The notes: generated from the letters alone by a model not told the origin. A DNA stretch of 64,000 nucleotides from Pseudarthrobacter raffinosi (GCF_023913735.1 NZ_JAMXBH010000013.1:84495-148494), one strand, 5' to 3'; counted from the stretch's first letter, positions 35,619 to 44,038 are shown. Made by a program: numbers and translations.

Positions 35619-36399
35619 ATTCGACCCACCCTTCCTTGCTTAGGTCTTCGAAATACCGCGCCACCAAGGAGTCATCAAGCCTCGGCATGTTCCCAGTGGG
35701 GGTGCCCCCAACACCACCAGCCGGGCCTTCGTCTTTCAGCCGTTGCTTGAACTCGGTGTCATCAATCCGAGTCAGCGTGTTGGATATTTTCCAGTCGTCC
35801 TTCCACGTCAGTTCCACGGATGCGGTGCCAAAATATCCACCAGGCAGTGTGTCGCCGACTCTGCGGCCTCCGTAAACCACCTGCACCAGTGCGCTCTTCT
35901 TTGGCTCGCAGGAGACCATCCGGTAAAGGCCGCCGGCGCTCACGTTGACCTCATCGAGCCAACCCCCGTCAAAGCTTGAAAGGTTTCCCTTTGCGGCAGC
36001 ATCGGCCCAGGTGTCGCCCAACAGGGTTGCGTCCTTGGTCCACGAACCAGGAATCGCGAGGGAATTCAGAGTGGCTTTCTGGGCCTCCCACGTTTTGGCG
36101 TTCACATTGAAGAGCGCCGGTGTGTAGTTGGCGGCGGCCTGGGCGGCGGAGTCGCAGGTGCCGTTGTATCCGATGGGGGTCCTGCCGTCATCGGCGGTCT
36201 TGGTGCCGCCCTCTTCGATGTTGATTTTGGAGACGGGGAAACCGAACTTGCCGGCCACCATGCCGTTGTCGGCACTTGGTTCGGGCTGTACAGCCTGGTC
36301 ACTTGGCCGGAGGTTGATGAGCACCACGGCAACTGCCACGATGATCATCACCGCGGCGATGGCCACCAGGGCTTTCCAGTTCTTTTTCATGAGTCGCAT
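35599..36399 (-). CDS. Membrane-anchored conjugation protein (VirB8/TcpC-like context)
   Basis: A 266-residue protein starting at ATG 36399 (a second ATG lies three codons in). One membrane segment (WKALVAIAAVMIIVAVAVVL) follows a short basic N-terminus, and the rest is extracellular. The outer part has two cysteines (NGTCDSA, VSCEPKK) and a beta-rich end. Size and topology fit the VirB8/TcpC class, but sequence alone is not decisive. It lies directly before the VirB6-like gene. Confidence 0.65.
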   Translation of the reverse strand: MRLMKKNWKALVAIAAVMIIVAVAVVLINLRPSDQAVQPEPSADNGMVAGKFGFPVSKINIEEGGTKTADDGRTPIGYNGTCDSAAQAAANYTPALFNVNAKTWEAQKATLNSLAIPGSWTKDATLLGDTWADAAAKGNLSSFDGGWLDEVNVSAGGLYRMVSCEPKKSALVQVVYGGRRVGDTLPGGYFGTASVELTWKDDWKISNTLTRIDDTEFKQRLKDEGPAGGVGGTPTGNMPRLDDSLVARYFEDLSKEGWVEYANATR

Positions 36400-36464
36400 T
36401 CCATTCAGTGTCCGAAGTTTGGCGAGACGCCAGCTGGAGCCCAATGACGGGCTCCAGGCTTTGG

Positions 36465-36800
36465 CTAGGCTCCTGCTGCGCCTGCCACGGCCAGGAACGC
36501 TCCGAGGATGACACTGACACTAGCGACGCAGCCGAAGGCGATACCGCTGCGTTTGGCACCGGTTGCACCATCGGAGATATCGTCCACGCGTCCGCCCTTG
36601 CGTGCGATGCCCCACTCGGCAAGGTTCCAGATGAACGCTGCCGTGACTCCCAGCAGTGCCAACGCCCACAGGCCGCCCATGACGAGCTGAATGGCGCCTT
36701 TGAACTCGATACCGAACACGTCAATGCTGGGTGTAACGCCGTCCAGGGGGTTGTCCGGGGCGGTTGCGATGGTGATTTTGGTCAGGATGTTGCTGAGCAT
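36465..36800 (-). CDS. Small two-span membrane protein of conjugation operon
   Basis: A 111-residue protein with two hydrophobic segments (about residues 36-60 and 87-108) separated by a basic loop (ARKGGRVDDISDG). Small two-span proteins at this position of Gram-positive transfer operons are considered pilin-like or VirB3-like, but identity is not shown by sequence. Confidence 0.7.
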   Translation of the reverse strand: MLSNILTKITIATAPDNPLDGVTPSIDVFGIEFKGAIQLVMGGLWALALLGVTAAFIWNLAEWGIARKGGRVDDISDGATGAKRSGIAFGCVASVSVILGAFLAVAGAAGA

Positions 36801-36814
36801 GATGAGTGGTCCTA

Positions 36815-38035
36815 TCAGCTGGTGGTGTGAGTGGAGTTGGGGCGGTTGTCTACCTCGAGCAGGCCGGCGGCGATTTCGGCCGTGGCACGTTCGAAGGCGC
36901 GGCGGGCGGGATCCCCGACCAGCTGCCAGTCGATGATCGAGCCGGTGTCCAGGGCACCGTCATAGGGAATGTCGATGATCGTCCGAACAGCGGAACCGAG
37001 CTTTTCGCGTAGGTCCGCCTGCTCTGCGGCCGAGACCTTGGCCCCGCCGCCTTGAGTGACAATGACAACGGCGTTATCGACCAGGTTCTTGTAGTGGGTG
37101 TTGGCGGTGCGTTCGGTCATGGATTCGAGCTGCTCGATCATGCGAAGCGCTGAGACAACGGCATTGCGTTTGAGCGTTGTGGGGATCACGAGCTGGTCCG
37201 TAACCTCGATGGAGGCCAGCCAGTTTGCGGAGCGGGTGTTGTTGCCCGTATCCACAATGATCGTGTCGTAAAACCGGCTGACCACGGTGTGGATCCGGTT
37301 GAACTCATCCGCTCCGATGGACTTCATCCGGTCCGGATCTTCGTCCGAGGCCAGGACGGAGAACTGGTTCTTGCCCTGATGCCGCGTGTAGTAGGTGAAG
37401 TCACCCTTGCGGGCGGAGATGGTTTCGAACTTCGCCAACACATTCAGCAGATCCCACACGGTGCGGGTGGACTCGTTCGCGTTGGTCCGGACGCCGAGGG
37501 TGCCCATCATTTCGTTGATATCCCACACGATGGCGTGCTGGCCCGAGTGGATCCCGAATGTGGAGCCGATCCCGACGCTGCAGGTGGTTTTACCGACCCC
37601 GCCCAGGGGCTGGGCGACCATGATCTGCATCGGGCGCGAGTACACGCGCTGGATCGCGGACAGATCCGTCCGGCGTGCCAGTTCGGCTGCGCCGACCTTG
37701 GGCTTGACCATGCCGAAGGTGATCGCCCGCAGGAACGCCTGCCAGCCGGTAGCTGGCGGCAGCTGGTCGTTGACATTTTCCTTTCGCAGCACCGATGCGC
37801 TGCGGCGGCCACTGACCAGGGGGCCGTGCTCTCCCTCAGCAGAGGGCTCCTCAGCCGCCGCCTGCGCTGGCTCCCTGGACGGCTGAGCAGGCCGAATCGC
37901 CTCCGCGTCCGGGACAGCGCTGATCACAGGCTCAGGAGGCTCCTGTGCAGTGTCGTCAGAGGCTGTTTCTGTGGGATCGAGAAGGCTGACAGGGGCACGG
38001 GACTTTCGCTCCGCACCTGACCAGTTGGTACTCAT
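36815..38035 (-). CDS. ParA/MinD-like ATPase of conjugation operon
   Basis: A 406-residue protein. About 140 residues of low-complexity, proline- and glutamate-rich N-terminus precede a ParA-type ATPase. The P-loop is MVAQPLGGVGKTTCSVGIG, where the signature lysine of ParA proteins (KGGxxKT) is replaced by leucine. The Walker B-like strand is DTIIVDTGNNTRSANWL. The C-terminus is FERATAEIAAGLLE. Such ATPases in transfer operons may position the secretion apparatus or the DNA. It is tightly coupled to the upstream small gene (4-nt overlap). Confidence 0.82.
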   Translation of the reverse strand: MSTNWSGAERKSRAPVSLLDPTETASDDTAQEPPEPVISAVPDAEAIRPAQPSREPAQAAAEEPSAEGEHGPLVSGRRSASVLRKENVNDQLPPATGWQAFLRAITFGMVKPKVGAAELARRTDLSAIQRVYSRPMQIMVAQPLGGVGKTTCSVGIGSTFGIHSGQHAIVWDINEMMGTLGVRTNANESTRTVWDLLNVLAKFETISARKGDFTYYTRHQGKNQFSVLASDEDPDRMKSIGADEFNRIHTVVSRFYDTIIVDTGNNTRSANWLASIEVTDQLVIPTTLKRNAVVSALRMIEQLESMTERTANTHYKNLVDNAVVIVTQGGGAKVSAAEQADLREKLGSAVRTIIDIPYDGALDTGSIIDWQLVGDPARRAFERATAEIAAGLLEVDNRPNSTHTTS

Positions 38036-38238
38036 GAATTCTTCCTTTCACTCGTGGTGTGCCCACTTCGGGAAACATGCGTGGGCGGGAGGGACAGTGC
38101 GTCCAGGAACAGGACCGGGCCGGGCCCGCCATCCCTTGGGGCTGCCGTGCTGGTGGATGTTTCGGGCGGGGCCAGCGGGTCCGTGAACAGCGGTGCTTTG
38201 CCGAACTCGTCAAGGCTCACGCCGTGGTGCCCGTTCAC
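38032..38238 (-). CDS. Small translationally coupled protein of conjugation operon
   Basis: A 68-residue polar, proline-rich protein with no recognised family. It is accepted as a gene because its start overlaps the upstream gene's stop by 4 nt and its stop overlaps the downstream start by 4 nt, continuing the ATGA chain of the operon. It has no signal peptide or membrane segment. Confidence 0.62.
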   Translation of the reverse strand: MNGHHGVSLDEFGKAPLFTDPLAPPETSTSTAAPRDGGPGPVLFLDALSLPPTHVSRSGHTTSERKNS

Positions 38239-38774
38239 TGGCTGGCCTTTGAGCTGATGGAGGTCACAAGCCAGGGATCGTCCTGGCCCATGCGGTGCAG
38301 CATCATGTCCCAGGGGCCGTCGTTGGTGTAGAAGGACGCCGTAACGGTCATCGGGTTCTCTGCCTCACGGCTGATCGAGGGGCCGTCCGTGATCGTGGTG
38401 ATCGGCACCCGGGCCTGGTCGATGTACCTGGCATCTTCGGCGTATTCGGCAGCCAACAGTGGCTCCAGATCGGAAAACCACTTCGTCTCAGGCACGTCCG
38501 GGCGGCCGAAGAGCTTCATGGCCTTCGCCGCGGTCTCTTTGACCTTGATCTCAGCGTTGGCATCCCACGTGACGTTAGGGCCGTGATACTGCTCCATGGA
38601 GTGGTCGTGGCCGTCGTCGACCGAGTGCCCGCCGGTGGCCTCTCCACCGCCCGTGGTAGCTGTCTCGGACGCGGCAGGGGCCGCGCCGGCAGTGTTTGAG
38701 GCTGGTTCGCCACCACAGCCAGCCAGCAGGAGCGTGCCAGCCATGAGGGCCGGGAAAACCGCGAGTCTACGCAT
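38235..38774 (-). CDS. Lipoprotein of conjugation operon
   Basis: A 179-residue protein with a clear lipoprotein signal (LMAGTLLLAGCGG; cysteine at residue 20). A histidine/Gly/Thr-rich stretch (about 28-65) follows, then a compact domain (KAMKLFGRPDVPETKWFSDL, TASFYTNDGPWDMMLHRMGQ). It should sit on the outer face of the membrane. It follows the peptidase gene with stop and start sharing one base (TGATG). Function is not known, but the location suggests a part of the transfer apparatus. Confidence 0.75.
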   Translation of the reverse strand: MRRLAVFPALMAGTLLLAGCGGEPASNTAGAAPAASETATTGGGEATGGHSVDDGHDHSMEQYHGPNVTWDANAEIKVKETAAKAMKLFGRPDVPETKWFSDLEPLLAAEYAEDARYIDQARVPITTITDGPSISREAENPMTVTASFYTNDGPWDMMLHRMGQDDPWLVTSISSKASQ

Positions 38775-39871
38775 CAGAGGATGCCTTTCTCTTTGAGGAT
38801 CGGTGTCGGATCGATGGTGGCGTTGATGGGGATCATCGGATTCGGGAGCGCCCCGGCAAAAAACTCCATGTGCAGGTGCCGGCCGGTGACATTGCCGGTC
38901 GCGCCCTCTGTGCCCAGCGGGGTCCCGGCGGCAACGGTGTCGCCCTCCTTGACCCGGACCGAGCCAGCCTCCATGTGATACATGCCGACCGTGAGCTTGC
39001 CGTCCGTGGTCTGGCCCGTCACGCCCGTGCCGAAGAGGCCATCGAGATTCCGGACCTTCACGATTTTCATGTCCGTAATGGCGACGATGGTTCCGGCATG
39101 GCCTGGAGTGGCGAAATCGATCCCGTAGTGGAAATTGGCCAGCACTCCCCCAGCCGTACCCGCCGGAGCTGCACGCGTCCCATAGCCGCTGGTGTTGATC
39201 GCGTCAGCCATCGGCCTGACCCACTTACCGGCCAGGTCCCCACCGACCTCGTTACCGGCGGCGGGGCACACGCCCGAAGGATCCACCAGGGCAACTGCTT
39301 CGCCTCCGAGGGCTTTAACGATTTCCGTAGCCTTGGGACGGAACTGGGTGTAATGGTTCGGATCGGAGTTCCGCTGTGCCCGGTGGATAGCGATCGTAGG
39401 CTCCAGCGACTCCCAGCCCTCCAAACGCTGCAACGCCTTGAAGAAGTTCGTAGAGCTGATGTGAGGATCCATGCGGTCTTCGTAGGAACCCCACGCCCCG
39501 TTGGCGCGCTGCTGGAACAAACCGCGGGAATCCGGGCCGGCGCCGTCACCGAAATCCATGACACGCAGCGTGGACTCACCAATGGACGCCTGAACACCCA
39601 TCAACTGAGCCGCGACCGGAAGACCCAGATCCGAGGCCGCTTTCATGATCGCCGCGGCGTTCTTCATCTGCTCCGCATCGAACCCAGCCACCGGACTGCC
39701 CGCAACAGGCGCAGCAGATGACGTCGCCCGGGTGCCCGGAGCTACGCACGCCGAGGCGGCCTGCGCCGGTGTTCCGCCGTCGTCCAGGACCACGACAACG
39801 AAACCCAGCGCCAAAGCCACTGCGGTCCCAGTTGCAACAGCCATACCTCGGAGGGTCACTAGATCTGCCAT
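38774..39871 (-). CDS. Two-domain cell-wall hydrolase (lysozyme-like + M23 peptidase)
   Basis: A 365-residue exported protein with one N-terminal membrane segment (about residues 10-33). Residues ~65-190 resemble the transglycosylase-like domain found in actinobacterial transfer proteins (QASIGESTLRVMDFG with a likely catalytic Glu, DSRGLFQQRANGAWG). Residues ~230-350 form an M23 metallopeptidase (HYGIDFATPG and HLHMEFF hold the zinc ligands). It should open peptidoglycan for the conjugation channel. It overlaps its neighbours by 13 and 1 nt. Confidence 0.88.
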   Translation of the reverse strand: MADLVTLRGMAVATGTAVALALGFVVVVLDDGGTPAQAASACVAPGTRATSSAAPVAGSPVAGFDAEQMKNAAAIMKAASDLGLPVAAQLMGVQASIGESTLRVMDFGDGAGPDSRGLFQQRANGAWGSYEDRMDPHISSTNFFKALQRLEGWESLEPTIAIHRAQRNSDPNHYTQFRPKATEIVKALGGEAVALVDPSGVCPAAGNEVGGDLAGKWVRPMADAINTSGYGTRAAPAGTAGGVLANFHYGIDFATPGHAGTIVAITDMKIVKVRNLDGLFGTGVTGQTTDGKLTVGMYHMEAGSVRVKEGDTVAAGTPLGTEGATGNVTGRHLHMEFFAGALPNPMIPINATIDPTPILKEKGIL

Positions 39872-40230
39872 CGGCTGCCGCGGCGGACCCAGGAATTAGC
39901 CATCCACAGAGGGCCAGCAGATTCAACGGCCAGGACAACATCGGGTCGGCGGAGACGGAAAACCAATCCCAGGCGCTTAGCTACAAAGACCTCGGCGGCC
40001 TTGTGGGAGGTCAGCAGGCCGATGCCGATCAGGTCTTTGAGGACACCTTCCATGGAGTCGCCCAGCCCTGTCCGGCGGGCGAGCTCAGCCTCATAGGTAA
40101 CGCAAGCAGCGCGTCCCTCAAGGAACTCGCGCTCATCCATCAATTCCATAAGCTCATTCAGTACCCGCACCTGCCCGCCAGGGGCGTCCAGCTTGGCCAC
40201 CCAGGAGACCTTCGACTTCATGAGAGCCAC
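39859..40230 (-). CDS. Hypothetical protein at head of conjugation operon
   Basis: A 123-residue protein starting at GTG 40230 (or ATG 40221). It has a helical middle and possible winged-helix character (ARRTGLGDSMEGVLKDLIGI, GLLTSHKAAEVFVAKRLGLV). No family is recognised. As first gene of the operon, with possible DNA-binding form, it could be a regulator. It is divergent from the small HTH gene at 40323. Confidence 0.62.
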   Translation of the reverse strand: MALMKSKVSWVAKLDAPGGQVRVLNELMELMDEREFLEGRAACVTYEAELARRTGLGDSMEGVLKDLIGIGLLTSHKAAEVFVAKRLGLVFRLRRPDVVLAVESAGPLWMANSWVRRGSRWQI

Positions 40231-40322
40231 AGAGACGGATCGCTTTGAACTCTATGTTTTAGTAATAGAGTGGGGCCGCACAAAGGACAGTGATTCTCCA
40301 CGGCCTCAGACAAGATGGAACT

Positions 40323-40637
40323 ATGCCAAGCCTGATTCGACCAATACTGCCGCCCGAAGTCGAGGAGGCAATCGGCCTCATGGGCAATCGGGCCAGGGTA
40401 GAGATTCTGCGTCGCCTGTCGATGCTCGGCCCGTCGACCATTGGGCGCCTGCAGGCTGCTGTGGATATCAGCCGACCCAGCCTGAATCGACACCTCGATA
40501 TTCTCGCTCAGGCAGGTTTGGTACTCACCGATCCTCCGGCAGGTATGCGGCACGGCAAGGACGTTGTCTATGTCGTGCAATCCGCGCGGGTCCGGGAGTT
40601 GACTAAGCAGTATGCCAGCTATGTCGTAGGTGCGTAA
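40323..40637 (+). CDS. ArsR-like winged-helix regulator
   Basis: A 104-residue protein with a winged-helix pattern: MGNRARVEILRRLSMLGPST, IGRLQAAVDISRPSLNRHLD, ILAQAGLVLTDPP, then VVYVVQSARVRELTKQYASY. No metal-binding cysteines are present. It is divergent from the conjugation operon (92 bp between starts), so it may control conjugation gene expression. Confidence 0.8.
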   Translation: MPSLIRPILPPEVEEAIGLMGNRARVEILRRLSMLGPSTIGRLQAAVDISRPSLNRHLDILAQAGLVLTDPPAGMRHGKDVVYVVQSARVRELTKQYASYVVGA

Positions 40638-40731
40638 CCGCGACTGTCTCAACCGGGGCCGAGGGCCAGCTGGCGCTCGTTCGCGGTTCGTAAAACTCAT
40701 CGTTGTGGGCACCTGACCACGATAGCAGGAC

Positions 40732-40754
40732 TGAAACATGTTTCAACCATGGTT
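40732..40754. promoter_or_regulatory. Operator-like palindrome at the 3' end of the ImmA cassette
   Basis: A perfect 14-bp palindrome TGAAACATGTTTCA (40732-40745) joined to AACCATGGTT (40745-40754), their centres 11 bp apart. The same double arrangement occurs at 43913-43934 over the first gene of the cassette. It lies between two convergent genes and touches the stop codon of the HTH gene. Confidence 0.7.
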
Positions 40755-41233
40755 CAAGCGTGTCCAGGGTCGTCGCTTTCGTAGGAATCAATTTCGTCCA
40801 AGAGTGCGTTGATCGCCTCGAGCGTCCTAATGTCGATATCGCCGAGAGTCCGGGCCGCGATATTCTTCAGCTTGTTCCGGCGCATCTTCTTGAGGAGCTG
40901 CAGCTCCCGCTCTATCCGTTCCGGGAGTTCTCCGGATTCATCGGTTAGGTATGCGGGTTCCACCTTGAAGAATTTGGCCATCGCGACCAGAGCTTCTTTG
41001 GGGGCGGTGTCAGGCGACTCACCGGAGCGAATTCGCCACCAGCGCGTTCGAGAAAGCTCGTAACCGTTTTCGCGCACACCTGCCTGGATATCGGCGAACT
41101 CATAGGGTTCTCCGCCTTCGGCCACCACGACGTCCAAGAGGAGGTTCACCTTGCGAGCAAGGGTCTCTGCCCGCTCCAGCCGATCGCGGGGACTGTCACC
41201 GCCAACCATGAATTCAACCCCATTCAATTTCAT
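40754..41233 (-). CDS. HTH-type regulator of ImmA cassette
   Basis: A 159-residue protein; ATG 41233 overlaps the hydrolase stop by 4 nt. It resembles XRE-like regulators in layout: ARKVNLLLDVVVAEGGEPYE, FADIQAGVRENGYELSRTRW, WRIRSGESPDTAPKEALVAM, AKFFKVEPAYLTDES. This form, with a tryptophan/arginine-rich recognition helix, is common beside ImmA/IrrE and polytopic membrane proteins in actinobacteria. It is the best candidate to bind the TTGAAACATGTTTCAA dyads at both ends of its cassette. Confidence 0.82.
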   Translation of the reverse strand: MKLNGVEFMVGGDSPRDRLERAETLARKVNLLLDVVVAEGGEPYEFADIQAGVRENGYELSRTRWWRIRSGESPDTAPKEALVAMAKFFKVEPAYLTDESGELPERIERELQLLKKMRRNKLKNIAARTLGDIDIRTLEAINALLDEIDSYESDDPGHA

Positions 41234-42396
41234 TCGCTGTTTGCCGCCGCTTTTTCTCCGGCCGGGCTCGGCGGAAACCAATGTTGATACCAGCGGCGAA
41301 CAGCCAGATCCCAGCCTACCGGGTCGGAATTCCATTCTTGTGTGTGTCCCGAACAGTCGAACTCCACGAGTTCTATCCGGTTCTTATGTGCTTGCGCGAA
41401 GCGAGCGGAAATTTCAAAGGGAACGGACCAATCATTCCTATTGTGGAGGATCAAGACCGGGATACTCAGAGCATCATGGAATCTGGTCCGGTCGGGACCG
41501 CGTACGTCCAGCGGACCATCGAGGCCGACAAGTCTGCTGAATCCGTTGAGCGCTAGTAGTCGGGCTACAAGTGAGCCTAGGACTTGCGGACACCGTTGAT
41601 GGCTGGCGTTGGCACGCATTACGTCCTCCCAGACCAATACCGGTGAGACCATAACGATTCCCTTGATTATCTCCGCAAATGATGACCGCTGCACGGCGTT
41701 GAGAGCCATCGTTGCCCCGAGGGACCAGCCAAACACCACACATTCAGTTCCGCCGCACTCCGCGACAAACCGAAGCGCTGCTTCTAGATCGCGCCACTCC
41801 GATTCGCCCAAATGCGATCGAGCGTCCCTCGATGGAGGGCCGTCGCCGTCATTTCGATATGAGATGACCAATGAGCTGAGTCCCATACGCGATGCGGTGT
41901 CCACCCCGCGCAGCGTCTGTACTCGGGTGCTCCCTTGCCCGTGGACATGAATGGCCCAGCGGCAAGTTCCCCGGTCGACCATCCAAGCAGGGGCTGGGCC
42001 GAGAGTTGTCTCGACGAAGGTCTCGACCACGTCAGCTGCAGCTGACAATGGATCGACCGAGACAATGCCACTCCATCTGCCTCTTGACTCCAGGGTTAGT
42101 CCAGCAGGCCTATGAAGGAGGCGCCGCGTGACTTTGCCCTCACGGGTGGAAATGATCGGACCGACAACGGCCGGGGGGCCACCTGCCGAGAGCTGCAAGC
42201 CGAACTGACCGGGAGCCAGCGTATGTCTCGTGGCTTGGAGCTCGATCTCATTATTGGAAATTGCCAAAGGAACGATGTCATAGCGGTGCTTGTACGTGGG
42301 TGAAGTCGCCTGACGTGCGGCCCATAGCGCACTGGCTAAGGCTCCTGCGGCGCCAAGTAACCCGGTCCAGACAGCGGCCTTCAGCGGGGACGCCAT
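41230..42396 (-). CDS. Alpha/beta hydrolase with N-terminal membrane segment
   Basis: A 388-residue protein. One hydrophobic N-terminal segment (AVWTGLLGAAGALASALWA) suggests membrane anchoring. The hydrolase core has the nucleophile elbow VVFGWSLGATMAL (GxSxG), the acid region HNRNDWSVPFE and the histidine in FDCSGHTQEW, so the triad looks complete. An N-terminal ~130-residue beta-rich part precedes the core. Substrate is unknown. It overlaps the membrane-protein gene by 16 nt and the regulator gene by 4 nt. Confidence 0.82.
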   Translation of the reverse strand: MASPLKAAVWTGLLGAAGALASALWAARQATSPTYKHRYDIVPLAISNNEIELQATRHTLAPGQFGLQLSAGGPPAVVGPIISTREGKVTRRLLHRPAGLTLESRGRWSGIVSVDPLSAAADVVETFVETTLGPAPAWMVDRGTCRWAIHVHGQGSTRVQTLRGVDTASRMGLSSLVISYRNDGDGPPSRDARSHLGESEWRDLEAALRFVAECGGTECVVFGWSLGATMALNAVQRSSFAEIIKGIVMVSPVLVWEDVMRANASHQRCPQVLGSLVARLLALNGFSRLVGLDGPLDVRGPDRTRFHDALSIPVLILHNRNDWSVPFEISARFAQAHKNRIELVEFDCSGHTQEWNSDPVGWDLAVRRWYQHWFPPSPAGEKAAANSE

Positions 42397-43367
42397 GAGA
42401 GCCTTTCGAGGTGACCGGAGGCGATGGCCAGTTTTCCAAGGCCCTTGGTACCGATTCTTTCTCTTGCTTCGGGATCCCGTGCCAAGGAGTCCTGGATCTC
42501 CACGATCATGCGGTGCAGCTCGCGGCGCCGGCGGTCTGGGCGTTTCTGAACCACACCAAGGTCCAGGGTCAGCCCCGTATTCCCGGCTACTGCCTGTCTC
42601 CAGACGGGTTGCAGGCCCGCAAGTACAGAACTGGTTCGTGCTGTTTCGTAGATGGCAGTGACTTTGCGGCTGGCGGGAGGCAGGGCCATGCCGGTGCAAA
42701 GAAGAACGAACGTAGCCGAATTCATCACCGTATAGATTCCGGACAGGGCCGTGAGCGCCCCAACCATGCCGAGAACGTTAAGTGCATCGAGTACCAGCAC
42801 ATCAACGACGAGCAAAACGGCTGACAGACATCCCAAGCCGATGAGTGCAAACGCAACGGTATAGATTCTCGTGGCCCAAGCCTTTCGAAAGCGCACGCAT
42901 GTCCAGCCGGCGCTGGCCATGACTGCGCCTATGTAAAGGTACTGGGTCGCCGAATACAGACCTGCCGCCCACTGCCCGCCGTAGTCCCGCATGAACGATG
43001 TCGACGTAACCGGAGCATCGATAAGAAGGAATAGGAGGGTCGCCGATGTCGCAGCGCCCGCAAGCCCGGCTTTGGCCAATACGTCGTACGATGATTTCCG
43101 GCCGTAGGATGCTGGCCGTGCAGCCCGACGAATGGCCCGGGCGAGAAAACAGACACCAGCCAGCAGGAGAAGGTTCGCTCCAAGGTCCGCGTAGTTCTTC
43201 CCGCCTACCCACACGTCCGTGAGAAGGTAAACAGCATTGATGTTGAGGACCATGGACACGGAAATAAGCACCGAGGCCCATAGGATGCTGGTGTCTTTTC
43301 CTTGGCCGCGTGACGCGATGACGATCATCGTCAGACTTACCATCAGCCCCGCTGCGATGAACTCCAT
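42381..43367 (-). CDS. Polytopic membrane protein (MAB_1171c/DUF6545-like)
   Basis: A 328-residue protein with about seven membrane segments in the first ~225 residues and a cytoplasmic tail (RRRRELHRMIVEIQDSLARD). The pattern and the tail motif resemble the MAB_1171c-type putative transporters of actinobacteria, which are often encoded beside ImmA/IrrE peptidases and HTH regulators. Function has not been established. The start shares a base with the stop of the peptidase gene. Confidence 0.75.
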   Translation of the reverse strand: MEFIAAGLMVSLTMIVIASRGQGKDTSILWASVLISVSMVLNINAVYLLTDVWVGGKNYADLGANLLLLAGVCFLARAIRRAARPASYGRKSSYDVLAKAGLAGAATSATLLFLLIDAPVTSTSFMRDYGGQWAAGLYSATQYLYIGAVMASAGWTCVRFRKAWATRIYTVAFALIGLGCLSAVLLVVDVLVLDALNVLGMVGALTALSGIYTVMNSATFVLLCTGMALPPASRKVTAIYETARTSSVLAGLQPVWRQAVAGNTGLTLDLGVVQKRPDRRRRELHRMIVEIQDSLARDPEARERIGTKGLGKLAIASGHLERLSWRPR

Positions 43368-43921
43368 CAGCCGAATACCTCCTCGAAGGCGCCCGGTTCA
43401 CCAGGCCCTTCTCGAAGTGCCTCAGCCATGAGGTCGGCGAGGTATTCGGCTGTTGCCTCTTCTAAAGTCCGGAACTCGGTCCGCATGAGGGCCCTGCTCA
43501 CAATCTCCGGAGACAGGCCACGAAAGGCGCTCTTCAAGACGGTGCCCGCGCCGGCAGTAGTGTCGTGGCCCAGGACCATATGAGCAAGTTCGTGAAGAAT
43601 GAACTGCTGACGCTGCAGCTCCCAAGGCGTTGGGGGGTGAAACACCCACTCGACCTTCGCCCCCGGTAGCCACAGGCCACAGATGGATGTGCCGACCAGC
43701 TTCTCAGTTGCCCGAATCCTGATCTGCTTGCCGCGAATGTCTTCGATAACACTCAGAAGCAGACTCAAAGTCAGGCCTCCCGGGAGCCCCAAGGCAGCGA
43801 ATGCACTGGATGCATCGTTGAAAGCCTGCCCAGACGTCGTAACAGACAGAGAACGCAGAGCTTGCGTCACAACAACATGACCCTTCAATAGCTTCAGTGG
43901 GGATAGGCTAGGTTGAAACAT
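43367..43921 (-). CDS. ImmA/IrrE-family metallopeptidase
   Basis: A 184-residue protein with the zinc motif HELAHMVLGHD (H110, E111, H114) and a downstream EEATAEYLADLMAE helix that can give the third ligand. Members cleave regulators, for example ImmA cleaves an Xre repressor. Its start codon lies at the centre of the TTGAAACATGTTTCAA palindrome with a TAAGAC -10-like element just upstream, so the mRNA may be leaderless and subject to direct repression. It heads the four-gene cassette. Confidence 0.87.
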   Translation of the reverse strand: MFQPSLSPLKLLKGHVVVTQALRSLSVTTSGQAFNDASSAFAALGLPGGLTLSLLLSVIEDIRGKQIRIRATEKLVGTSICGLWLPGAKVEWVFHPPTPWELQRQQFILHELAHMVLGHDTTAGAGTVLKSAFRGLSPEIVSRALMRTEFRTLEEATAEYLADLMAEALREGPGEPGAFEEVFG

Positions 43922-43934
43922 GTTTCAAACATGT
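43913..43934. promoter_or_regulatory. Operator-like palindrome over the start of the ImmA cassette
   Basis: A perfect 16-bp palindrome TTGAAACATGTTTCAA (43913-43928) with a second ACATGT centre 11 bp away (near 43929-43934). It covers the ATG of the peptidase gene and probably the promoter -10 region. The same unit, in the same orientation, is at 40732-40754. Confidence 0.75.
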
Positions 43935-44038
43935 CTTAGCCTGGTTCAGGATCCAGTTTATCCCGAGCGGAACGGGCCCAACCATACCAAGCGGATCTTT
44001 AGAAGCACTCGTCATCGCCAAGGGAAGGAAGGATGCAC

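Noticed and set aside
40218..40739. Minus-strand 173-codon frame starting at the 40.7 kb palindrome
   Set aside because: Antisense to the ArsR-like gene and partly to the head of the conjugation operon; no family features, although a transcript from here is possible.
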